Shown here: one piece after another, positions 32,810-39,526 of the stretch
Position numbering within the stretch: position 1 is the stretch's first letter
How the letters are laid out: each line of letters opens with the position of its first letter
Assembly: GCA_937895345.1 (NCBI GenBank)
Contig: CALAWP010000058.1
Location: forward strand, 87,222 to 151,221
Direction: 5' to 3'
Length of the DNA stretch: 64,000 nucleotides
From: an uncultured Paenibacillus sp.
GTDB lineage: Bacteria; Bacillota; Bacilli; Paenibacillales; Paenibacillaceae
Notes under the pieces: model-generated
Seen by the model: only the letters and a program-made list of their open reading frames with translations
Told to the model about the DNA's origin: nothing
Databases searched by the model: none
Translations under genes and position numbers: made by a program

Positions 32810-33679
32810 ATGGATCGGGAATATATCAGCAATGCGGATAAAGACGGAGGCGGCGGAGCGGGAGGCGGCGAGGGCGAAGCGCCGCGCAAAGGCGGAACCG
32901 CCGTCGCAGGCGGCGCCCCGCGTAAAGTCGAGGCGGAAGACCGCTCCAGGCGACGGTTTCTCGTTCATACGGGTTATGCGCTTGGCGGCCTTGTCGTAGG
33001 CGGCGCGCTTGGCTCGCTGATCGCCAGAGGAGGCCAAGACAAGCCCGCGCCCGGAGCGCCTGCGGCGGATCAGGGAGAGACGGCGGCGGCCCCGAACTTT
33101 AACCGGGCGCTCATGTATTTTACCCAGGAGCAGTTCCAAATCGTCGACGGCGCGTGCGAGCGCATCTTTCCCGAAGACGAGAACGGCCCGGGCGCCAAGG
33201 CGCTTGGCGTCGCCTTTTTTATTGACCACCAGCTGGCGGGCGAGTGGGGCTTTAACGCTCGGGACTATATGTCGCCGCCCTTTTACACGGGCGAAAAAAC
33301 GCAAGGGTATCAAGGCCGCTTGAAGCGAAGAGAACTATTCGACATCGGCATCCGGGAATTGGAAAACTACAGCCTGGCGCAATACCAGAAAGGCTTCGCG
33401 GAGCTGGAAGGCGCGCAGCAGGACGAAGTGCTGAAAGCGTTCGAGTCGGACGAGGTGCAGCTGACGACCATTTCGGCAAGCGGCTTTTTCAAGCTGCTGC
33501 GCAGCAGTACGCTGGAAGGCGTCTACAGCGACCCGCTTTACGGGGGCAATTCGAACATGGACGGGTGGCGGATGCGCGGATATCCCGGCAATCAGATGAG
33601 CTATACGAGCATAATCGAGCAGGACGAGTTTGCCCAAATGGAGCCGAGCAGTCTGCATGCCCATTTGGCTTCTCATTAA
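32810..33679 (+). CDS. Gluconate 2-dehydrogenase subunit 3-like, Tat substrate
   Basis: A 289-residue protein. The acidic, Gly-rich N-terminal region (1-48) is followed by a twin-arginine signal, SRRRFLVHTGYALGGLVVGG (about 49-68). The gluconate 2-dehydrogenase subunit 3 domain lies at about 100-265 (ALMYFTQEQFQIVDGACERI, FPEDENGPGAKALGVAFFID). In such enzymes this small subunit accompanies the flavoprotein, and its Tat signal carries the folded pair across the membrane. ATG 32810 follows GGAGGTG. The flavoprotein gene starts 19 bases after its stop. Long hydrophilic residues before the RR motif are unusual for a Tat signal. Confidence 0.88.
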   Translation: MDREYISNADKDGGGGAGGGEGEAPRKGGTAVAGGAPRKVEAEDRSRRRFLVHTGYALGGLVVGGALGSLIARGGQDKPAPGAPAADQGETAAAPNFNRALMYFTQEQFQIVDGACERIFPEDENGPGAKALGVAFFIDHQLAGEWGFNARDYMSPPFYTGEKTQGYQGRLKRRELFDIGIRELENYSLAQYQKGFAELEGAQQDEVLKAFESDEVQLTTISASGFFKLLRSSTLEGVYSDPLYGGNSNMDGWRMRGYPGNQMSYTSIIEQDEFAQMEPSSLHAHLASH

Positions 33680-33697
33680 TCGAGTCGGGAGGACATT

Positions 33698-35413
33698 ATG
33701 GCCAGAACATTACCGAAAACGGATGTCGTTGTCGTCGGCGTCGGCTGGACCGGCGGCATCATAGCCGCCGAGCTGACCAGAAGCGGGCTGAACGTCGTCG
33801 GTCTCGAGCGCGGCAAGGAACGGAAGACGGAAGATTATTTCATGGTGCACGACGAGCTTCGTTACGCGCTTCGCTACGAGCTGATGCAGGATTTGTCCAA
33901 AGAAACGATTACGTTCCGCAGCAACGAAAATATCCGCGCCTTGCCGATGCGGCAATACGGCTCTTTTTTGATCGGGGACGGCCTGGGCGGCGCGGGCGTT
34001 CACTGGAATGGGCAAACGTACCGATTCCTGCCCTATGACTTTGAAATCCGGAGCAAAACGATCGAGCGGTACGGCAAAAACAAAATTCCGGCGGAAATGA
34101 CGATACAGGATTGGGGCATTACGTACGACGAGCTGGAGCCTTATTACGACAAGTTCGAAAAGATGGCGGGCATATCGGGCGAGGAAAATCCGCTCGGCGG
34201 CAAACGGAGCAGCCCTTATCCGACTCCGCCGATGAAGTCGACGCCTTCGATCCGCATGTTTATGGACGCGGCCAAAAAGCTGAACCTCAATCCGTATATG
34301 ATGCCGTCCGCCAACTTGTCCGAAAATTACACGAACCCGGACGGCATCGCGCGCGCGGCTTGCCAATATTGCGGTTATTGCGAACGGTTCGGCTGCGAAT
34401 ACGGCGCGAAGGCCGACCCGGTCGTTACCGTCATTCCGATCGCCAACCAGACGGGCAAATTCGAAATCCGGACGCATTCCAACGTTCGCCGCATTCTGCA
34501 CAAGGGCGGCAAGGCAACGGGCGTCTTGTACGTGGACGTCACGACGGGCGAAGAAATTATCCAGCCCGCCGACATCGTGGTTGTCACAAGCTACGTGTTC
34601 AATAACGTGCGGCTGCTGCTCATGTCGGAGCTCGGGAAGCCGTACGATCCCGTGTCGGGAACGGGCGTTATCGGCAAAAATTACGCCTATCAGGTCATTA
34701 AAGGAAGTGCGGCGGGCTTCTTCGAGGACAAGCAGTTCAACACGTATGCGGGAGCCGGTTCGCTCGGCGCCACTATCGACGATTACAATGGCGACAACTT
34801 CGACCATTCGAACTTGAATTTCATTCACGGGGGAGTCATCGCCTTAACGCAGTCGGGAATGCGGCCGATTCAGAATAACCCGGTCCCTGCGGGAACGGCG
34901 ACCTGGGGCAAGGAATTTAAGGCCAAATCGCTTCATTACGCGTACCGGACGCTGGCGATCGGGTCGCAAGGCTCGTCGATGTCGTTCAAGCATCATTTTC
35001 TCGATCTCGATCCGACCTACAAGGACGCGTACGGCGATCCGCTGCTGCGCATTACGTTCGACTTCGAGGATCAGGACCGGGAGATGGCTAAATTTCTGGC
35101 GGAACGGTGCTCGGAAATTATGAAGGAGATGGGCGCCTCCCATGTCGACTATTTGAAGGAGCTCGGGCCGTACGAGATTATGACCTACCAATCGACGCAC
35201 AACACGGGCGGTGTCATTGTAGGCGCAGAGCCGGGCACGTCGGCGGTCAACACGTACAGCCAGATGTGGGATGCGGACAATGTCTTTGTCGTCGGCGCCA
35301 GCGCATTTCCGCAAAACGCCGGCTACAACCCGACCGCCACCGTCGGAGCGATGGCTTACCGGACGGCGGAAGGCATTTTGAAATACCGGGAAAAGGGCGG
35401 CATACTGGTGTAG
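33698..35413 (+). CDS. GMC-type FAD oxidoreductase (gluconate/polyol dehydrogenase-like)
   Basis: A 571-residue GMC-fold flavoprotein. The FAD-binding motif VVVGVGWTGGIIAAELTRSG lies at about residues 9-28. The C-terminal active-site pair is H501 (QSTHNTGG) and N544 (GYNPTATVG). A Cys cluster C222-x2-C225-x2-C228-x4-C233 lies between the domains, where related membrane-bound dehydrogenases carry a 3Fe-4S cluster. It has no signal of its own and probably rides out with the Tat-targeted subunit 3. Electrons would pass to the cytochrome c encoded at 37416. The substrate (gluconate, glucose or another sugar or polyol) cannot be told from sequence. Confidence 0.9.
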   Translation: MARTLPKTDVVVVGVGWTGGIIAAELTRSGLNVVGLERGKERKTEDYFMVHDELRYALRYELMQDLSKETITFRSNENIRALPMRQYGSFLIGDGLGGAGVHWNGQTYRFLPYDFEIRSKTIERYGKNKIPAEMTIQDWGITYDELEPYYDKFEKMAGISGEENPLGGKRSSPYPTPPMKSTPSIRMFMDAAKKLNLNPYMMPSANLSENYTNPDGIARAACQYCGYCERFGCEYGAKADPVVTVIPIANQTGKFEIRTHSNVRRILHKGGKATGVLYVDVTTGEEIIQPADIVVVTSYVFNNVRLLLMSELGKPYDPVSGTGVIGKNYAYQVIKGSAAGFFEDKQFNTYAGAGSLGATIDDYNGDNFDHSNLNFIHGGVIALTQSGMRPIQNNPVPAGTATWGKEFKAKSLHYAYRTLAIGSQGSSMSFKHHFLDLDPTYKDAYGDPLLRITFDFEDQDREMAKFLAERCSEIMKEMGASHVDYLKELGPYEIMTYQSTHNTGGVIVGAEPGTSAVNTYSQMWDADNVFVVGASAFPQNAGYNPTATVGAMAYRTAEGILKYREKGGILV

Positions 35414-35427
35414 GCGGCTTAAGCACG

Positions 35428-35477
35428 AGGGGAGTCCCGCAAGGTTCGGCAAACCTTGACGGAGCATCCCCTTTTTT
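35428..35477 (+). terminator. Terminator after the dehydrogenase genes
   Basis: AGGGGA (35428-35433) pairs with TCCCCT followed by a T-run (35467-35477). An inner CAAGGTT/AACCTTG stem lies between the arms. Confidence 0.8.
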
Positions 35478-35574
35478 GGTTTGCCCGCATTGACAAAAGG
35501 ACGAACCGTTTATAGAATGGTTCAGGTGCGGCAAAGCCGCCTGACATCGAATGTAAAGGATTTTGGTCAAAGCC

Positions 35575-36066
35575 ATGAGTTTTAAAGTGTTGGTTATCGG
35601 TTTATATATTATGTTGATCTATTGGCTGTCGCTTCATTTTGCGTTTTTGGACACGCTGTTTTTTCCGACTTTGGGCGCGTTCAGCTTTTTGTTTGTATCG
35701 CGTTCGTTCCGCTATGCGGAATTAAGCAAAATCACATGGGGCGCTTTCGTTTCTTCGATGGTCGGCACCGCTTTGTTTGCGGTATATCCCGGCTCCGTCT
35801 CGTTGTTGGCGAACGTGCTCATTACGATCTGGATGATTAACCGGTTCAAATGGAACGCTCCGCCGATTGTGGCGGTATCGCTTATTCCGTTTTTTTCGCA
35901 AACCGACCGTCTGTGGCTCATCCCGTTGTCCGTGTGCGCGGCCTTGCTTGGGCTGATCGCGTTTCTGTACGCGGCGGAGCGGTTAGAAAGGCGGTGGCCG
36001 CAGCTCGCGCCGGCATGGAAAACCCGATCGGCAGCAGAAGCGGACAAGCTGGACATTGCCGGTTAG
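35575..36066 (+). CDS. HPP-like integral membrane protein
   Basis: A 163-residue membrane protein with about five helices. The stretches LFFPTLGAFSFLFVSRSF and FKWNAPPIVAVSLIPFF are typical of HPP-family proteins from Bacillota. Function is unknown; some HPP proteins are linked to nitrite transport. ATG 35575 is my choice. A TTG at 35563 is nearer to AAAGGA but probably too near, so the start is uncertain by four codons. A small CAGG/GCGGC hairpin lies in the leader (35523-35543). Confidence 0.65.
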   Translation: MSFKVLVIGLYIMLIYWLSLHFAFLDTLFFPTLGAFSFLFVSRSFRYAELSKITWGAFVSSMVGTALFAVYPGSVSLLANVLITIWMINRFKWNAPPIVAVSLIPFFSQTDRLWLIPLSVCAALLGLIAFLYAAERLERRWPQLAPAWKTRSAAEADKLDIAG

Positions 36067-36130
36067 CGTGGTCCGCCTATTCGAACGCTTTTGCAAGCTG
36101 AAGACGCCGGTCCCGCTCGAGCCAAACGAC

Positions 36131-36170
36131 AAAAAGCTCTCCGCCCGTGGCAACGGGCAGAAGAGCTTTT
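36131..36170. terminator. Bidirectional terminator
   Basis: AAAAGCTCT and AGAGCTTTT frame an inner CCCGT/ACGGG stem. It serves the rightward HPP gene and the leftward tat genes. Confidence 0.8.
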
Positions 36171-36246
36171 ATTTACATTACGCCTCCAACGGACGGCGTC
36201 ATCCATTCGTTTACGCTTGTTGCCGTCTTTATAGGCCGGCGGGCGG

Positions 36247-36459
36247 CTAAGGCAGCTTTTTCAAATCGTCCTTTGCGTCGGCGAGGGCAGCGGAAGCGGG
36301 GGTTGGATCCTCTTCTACAATGCCTCTCGTCGAGCTGCGGAATTCGCGGAGCGTGTCGCCGAAGGCGCGTCCCAGCAGCGGGAGCTTGGCCGGACCGAAT
36401 ACGATCAGCGCGATCAGCAAAATAACAATTAACCCGGAAACGCCGATGTTGTTGAACAT
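36247..36459 (-). CDS. tatA: Twin-arginine translocase subunit TatA
   Basis: A 70-residue TatA/E protein. A short N terminus and one membrane helix (IGVSGLIVILLIALIVFG) are followed by the FGPAKLPLLGRAFGDTLREF hinge and amphipathic helix, then a charged tail. It lies 18 bases downstream of tatC and is cotranscribed with it. TatA oligomers form the export pore for folded proteins; the twin-arginine subunit 3 encoded at 32810 is the likely local cargo. Confidence 0.94.
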   Translation of the reverse strand: MFNNIGVSGLIVILLIALIVFGPAKLPLLGRAFGDTLREFRSSTRGIVEEDPTPASAALADAKDDLKKLP

Positions 36460-36477
36460 GCCATCATTCTCCTTTGC

Positions 36478-37212
36478 TCATGTAGTGGGGGAAGGAAGAG
36501 CGGGCGCCGGCTTGGCGAACCGCCGCGAAACCAGCAGGCTGATTTCGAACAGCAGCAGCAGCGGAATCGTGACGGACAAATGGGACACGAAGTCGGGCGG
36601 CGAAATGCAAGCTCCGACGACAGCCAGCCCGACATAGGCGTATTTGCGCGTCTGCTTGAGCCTGTCGGCCGTCAACAAACCCAGCCGCGTCAAAAACAAA
36701 ATAACGAGCGGCATCTCGAAGGCGACGCCGAGCGGAAACAGCACGCTGAACAGAAACGTGAAATACCGGTCGATGCCGTACGTCTCCACCGCCCCGACGC
36801 TGTGGTTCATGTCGACCATAAACTGAAGCATCATCGGGAAGACGAGGAAATACCCGAACGCGATCCCGGCGGCAAACAGCAGGAAGGATAGCGGGACGTA
36901 AGCCAAAGCGCCCTTCGCTTCCGCGTCGGTCAAGCCGGGTCTGACGAATGCCCACACCTGATATAGGAGGACGGGAAGCGCCAGCAGCACCGCAAACAAA
37001 AAGGCGCAGCGCAAATAGACAAAGAGTCCGTCCGTAAAGGAGAACACGTTCCACTCCACGGACTCGGCGGACGGGGCGGATTTGATATAGCGCAGCAGAT
37101 GCGGAGCGGCGTACATGCCTCCGCACATGGCTGCCATAAACCAGCCGCCGGCGACGATCAGCCGTTTGCGCAGCTCCGTCAAGTGGCGGATGAAATCCTC
37201 TTGCACGTTCAC
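36478..37212 (-). CDS. tatC: Twin-arginine translocase subunit TatC
   Basis: A 244-residue TatC with six membrane helices and the N-terminal signature FIRHLTELRKRLIVAGGWF. The conserved Glu of the twin-Arg recognition site lies within HLTELRKR. GTG start at 37210-37212 with GGAGGCG upstream. TatC binds the twin-arginine signal and TatA completes the minimal two-component system of Gram-positive bacteria. Placement between the dehydrogenase genes and the cytochrome gene suggests a dedicated export system, as with phoD-tatAdCd in Bacillus subtilis. Confidence 0.95.
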   Translation of the reverse strand: MNVQEDFIRHLTELRKRLIVAGGWFMAAMCGGMYAAPHLLRYIKSAPSAESVEWNVFSFTDGLFVYLRCAFLFAVLLALPVLLYQVWAFVRPGLTDAEAKGALAYVPLSFLLFAAGIAFGYFLVFPMMLQFMVDMNHSVGAVETYGIDRYFTFLFSVLFPLGVAFEMPLVILFLTRLGLLTADRLKQTRKYAYVGLAVVGACISPPDFVSHLSVTIPLLLLFEISLLVSRRFAKPAPALPSPTT

Positions 37213-37415
37213 GTCAACGCCTCCTTCGGTTCAATCCCGCTCATGTTACAATTTCCCATTGCGTGTCTATAGGGTAACCGCCGTTCAGCCGCATTATTCA
37301 TTCGCCGCCGCGGCATGGAAGGTGCCGGCGGCTTTCTCCGAATCCGCATAGAATGGAACCAATGGGGAATGGTAATAACAGATTTCTCAATTGAATTCAG
37401 GAGGGACATGCAATA

Positions 37416-37793
37416 ATGAACGGCAAATGGATGCTGACGGCGGCGGCGCTGGCGTTAACGGCCGCCTTGGCCGCCTGCGGCGGCGGAAACGGCAATGGAG
37501 CGGAAACGGCGCCGCCCGCGGGCAATGCAGGCAATGGAGGCAACGGCAATGGCGGGGCGACGGTCGATACGGCGCAAGCGGAGTCGATTTACCAGAATAA
37601 CTGCGTAGGCTGTCATGCAACCGACCTCGCCGGAGGGGTCGGCCCGAGTCTGCAGAAGGTCGGAGCCGAGATGTCGGCGGACGATATTCGAACGATTATC
37701 GCGAACGGCCAGAACGGCATGCCCGCCTTCAAAGACCGGCTGGCTAACGAGGATATCGACGCGCTGGCCGCTTGGCTGGCCACGATGAAATAA
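37416..37793 (+). CDS. Lipoprotein cytochrome c (c-551 type)
   Basis: A 125-residue membrane-anchored cytochrome. The lipobox LAAC (Cys 21) is followed by a Gly/Asn-rich tether and one c-type haem domain with C63-V-G-C66-H67. The distal Met is probably in NGQNGMPAFKD. Such small cytochromes shuttle electrons at the outer face of the membrane. As the third part of a gluconate-dehydrogenase-like set, it probably takes electrons from the GMC flavoprotein. AGGAGGG precedes the ATG. Divergent from tatC. Confidence 0.93.
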   Translation: MNGKWMLTAAALALTAALAACGGGNGNGAETAPPAGNAGNGGNGNGGATVDTAQAESIYQNNCVGCHATDLAGGVGPSLQKVGAEMSADDIRTIIANGQNGMPAFKDRLANEDIDALAAWLATMK

Positions 37794-37804
37794 CGAACGG
37801 ATCG

Positions 37805-37845
37805 GAGCGGCGTCCGGGGAATTCCCGAGAGGCCGCTCTTTTGTT
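37805..37845 (+). terminator. Terminator after the cytochrome gene
   Basis: GAGCGGC (37805-37811) pairs with GCCGCTC (37832-37838), followed by TTTTGTTT. An inner CGGGGAATTCCCG stem is also present. Confidence 0.8.
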
Positions 37846-37863
37846 TACCGGACAAAGAGCGTA

Positions 37864-37907
37864 ACGAAACTTTCGTATTGACCGATCCAATAACTTCGAG
37901 CTATAAT
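37864..37907 (+). promoter_or_regulatory. Promoter of operon 2 with upstream dyad
   Basis: TTGACC (37878-37883), an 18-base spacer and TATAAT (37902-37907) make a strong sigma-A promoter. Immediately upstream ACGAAACTTTCGT (37864-37876) is a perfect 6-bp dyad and may bind a regulator. The leader is about 105 bases. Confidence 0.7.
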
Positions 37908-37920
37908 GAAATGGGTTTCA

Positions 37921-37934
37921 TGAAAGCCTTTACA
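37921..37934 (+). promoter_or_regulatory. cre-like box at operon 2 start site
   Basis: TGAAAGCCTTTACA matches the cre consensus except for C in place of the central G. It lies about +8 to +21 from the expected transcription start, the classic repressing position for CcpA. Confidence 0.6.
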
Positions 37935-38019
37935 TAATTCGCGGGGGAGGGCAGGACGAAGATCTTTTGCTGCAGTTCATTATTTTCATTTTTATTCATG
38001 AAGGGGAGCGTGCTGAACC

Positions 38020-39417
38020 GTGAAACAGATCACAAAGAAGAAACCGATGTGGCTTATTTTATTGACGTCCGTCATGCTGTTTGTAACCGCATGCAGCGGC
38101 AACGGCGGCAACAGCGGCGGCAACGGCACTAAGCAGCCAACGCAATCGCCGGCCGCGACGGAGGAAGCGCCGGCTGCGACCGAAGCGCCGGCCGCCGATT
38201 TGGGCGGAAGAGAAATCCGCATTTCGCACTGGTGGGATGCAACGCCGGTCGGCGATTCCGAAGCGGATGAACTGGCCCGCGAACGAATTAAAGCCGTAGA
38301 GGAAAAATATAACGTCAAAATTACGTATGTAGATACCGAATATTGGTCCACGCCGGAAAAGCTGTCCTCTTCCGTCATGGCCAACGATCCGTTTGCGGAA
38401 ATCGTCCGCCTGCCGGACGGCTTTATTTGGGGCTTGATGCAAGGCGGCTTCCTGACGCCGCTTGAGGATTACCTTCTTGATACGCGCATCGATCCGGACG
38501 TTGTCGAAGCGATGAAGTTCGGCGGCGACCATGTATTCGGACTGGAAAGCTGGTACAACCCGAACGACAGCGGCATGTACTACAACAAGCGCATCTTCAA
38601 GGAAGCCGGTCTGAAGGATCCTCAGCAGCTGATGGACGAGGACAACTGGAACTGGAACACGATGCTCGATGCGGCCAAGAAGCTGACCGTCGACAACAAC
38701 GGCGACGGAAAACCCGATCAATACGGTCTGGCCGGCGCGCATTACATCTTCTCGGAGCTGCTGATCGCCAGCAACGGCGGACATATTTACAACGAGGCTA
38801 CCCGGAAAGTAACCTTCGATTCTCCTGCTGCGATGGAAGCGCTTAATTTCCTTTACAGCCTGTACAACGAGCATAAGGTTATCAAAGAAAACGAAGGCAA
38901 CGATTGGGAAGACCCGGCCAAATATTTTGCGGAAGGCACCATCGCCATGTATCCGGGCGGATTGTGGGAAATCGAGGGCCGCATTCAAGACAAGCTGAAG
39001 GACGAATGGGGCTATGTTTACTTCCCGAAAGGTCCTCAAGCGACGACTTACCTCGACCCGCTGGGCCAAACGGCGGCATACGTCATTCCTAAAGGCGTCA
39101 AGGATGCGGAAGTTATCGTAAAAATTTGGGAAGAGCTGCAAGACTTCGACAACTGGGAAGCCAATCGCCGTCTGTCGCTTGAAAACGTGCTGCCGGACGA
39201 AACGTCCCTGGCCAACGCCATGAACGACGATGGCAAAGTACAGCGCGTGTACGGCGGACGCTTCGGCGGCCTCGGCGTCAAGGATCAGCTCGATTCCATT
39301 ACCTCACAGTTCATTAAAGGCGAAGTAACGCCATCTACAGGCGTCGCCCAAGTGATCGGCCAAGCGCAAGCGGCAGCCGAAAAGGTGCTGAGCGGCGAGC
39401 AGGACAAGGAAGAATAG
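38020..39417 (+). CDS. Sugar ABC transporter binding lipoprotein (operon 2)
   Basis: A 465-residue family 1 solute-binding protein; lipobox VTAC with lipid Cys 25, then an Asn/Gly/Ala/Pro tether. The mature fold begins REIRISHWWDATPVGDSEAD and has a long aromatic-rich ligand region (FGLESWYNPNDSGMYYNKRI, WNWNTMLDAAKKL). GTG start behind AAGGGGAG. It occupies the same first position as the gene at 12285 but is only distantly related to it, so the two operons probably differ in ligand. Confidence 0.9.
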   Translation: MKQITKKKPMWLILLTSVMLFVTACSGNGGNSGGNGTKQPTQSPAATEEAPAATEAPAADLGGREIRISHWWDATPVGDSEADELARERIKAVEEKYNVKITYVDTEYWSTPEKLSSSVMANDPFAEIVRLPDGFIWGLMQGGFLTPLEDYLLDTRIDPDVVEAMKFGGDHVFGLESWYNPNDSGMYYNKRIFKEAGLKDPQQLMDEDNWNWNTMLDAAKKLTVDNNGDGKPDQYGLAGAHYIFSELLIASNGGHIYNEATRKVTFDSPAAMEALNFLYSLYNEHKVIKENEGNDWEDPAKYFAEGTIAMYPGGLWEIEGRIQDKLKDEWGYVYFPKGPQATTYLDPLGQTAAYVIPKGVKDAEVIVKIWEELQDFDNWEANRRLSLENVLPDETSLANAMNDDGKVQRVYGGRFGGLGVKDQLDSITSQFIKGEVTPSTGVAQVIGQAQAAAEKVLSGEQDKEE

Positions 39418-39445
39418 AAGCTCAAGCAGCATAATCGAATGCGGC

Positions 39446-39479
39446 CTGCCCGGTTTTCCGATGAAGGAAGACCGGGCAG
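39446..39479 (+). promoter_or_regulatory. Intercistronic hairpin after binding-protein gene (operon 2)
   Basis: CTGCCCGGT (39446-39454) pairs with ACCGGGCAG (39471-39479), extended by TCC/GGA nearer the loop. No T-run. Same position as the stem at 13715-13749 in operon 1 but unrelated in sequence, so the structure rather than the sequence is kept. Confidence 0.7.
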
Positions 39480-39526
39480 TTGCCCGCATGACAAGATTCC
39501 GCAAGTTTGCATAAGGGGGGGGCTAG

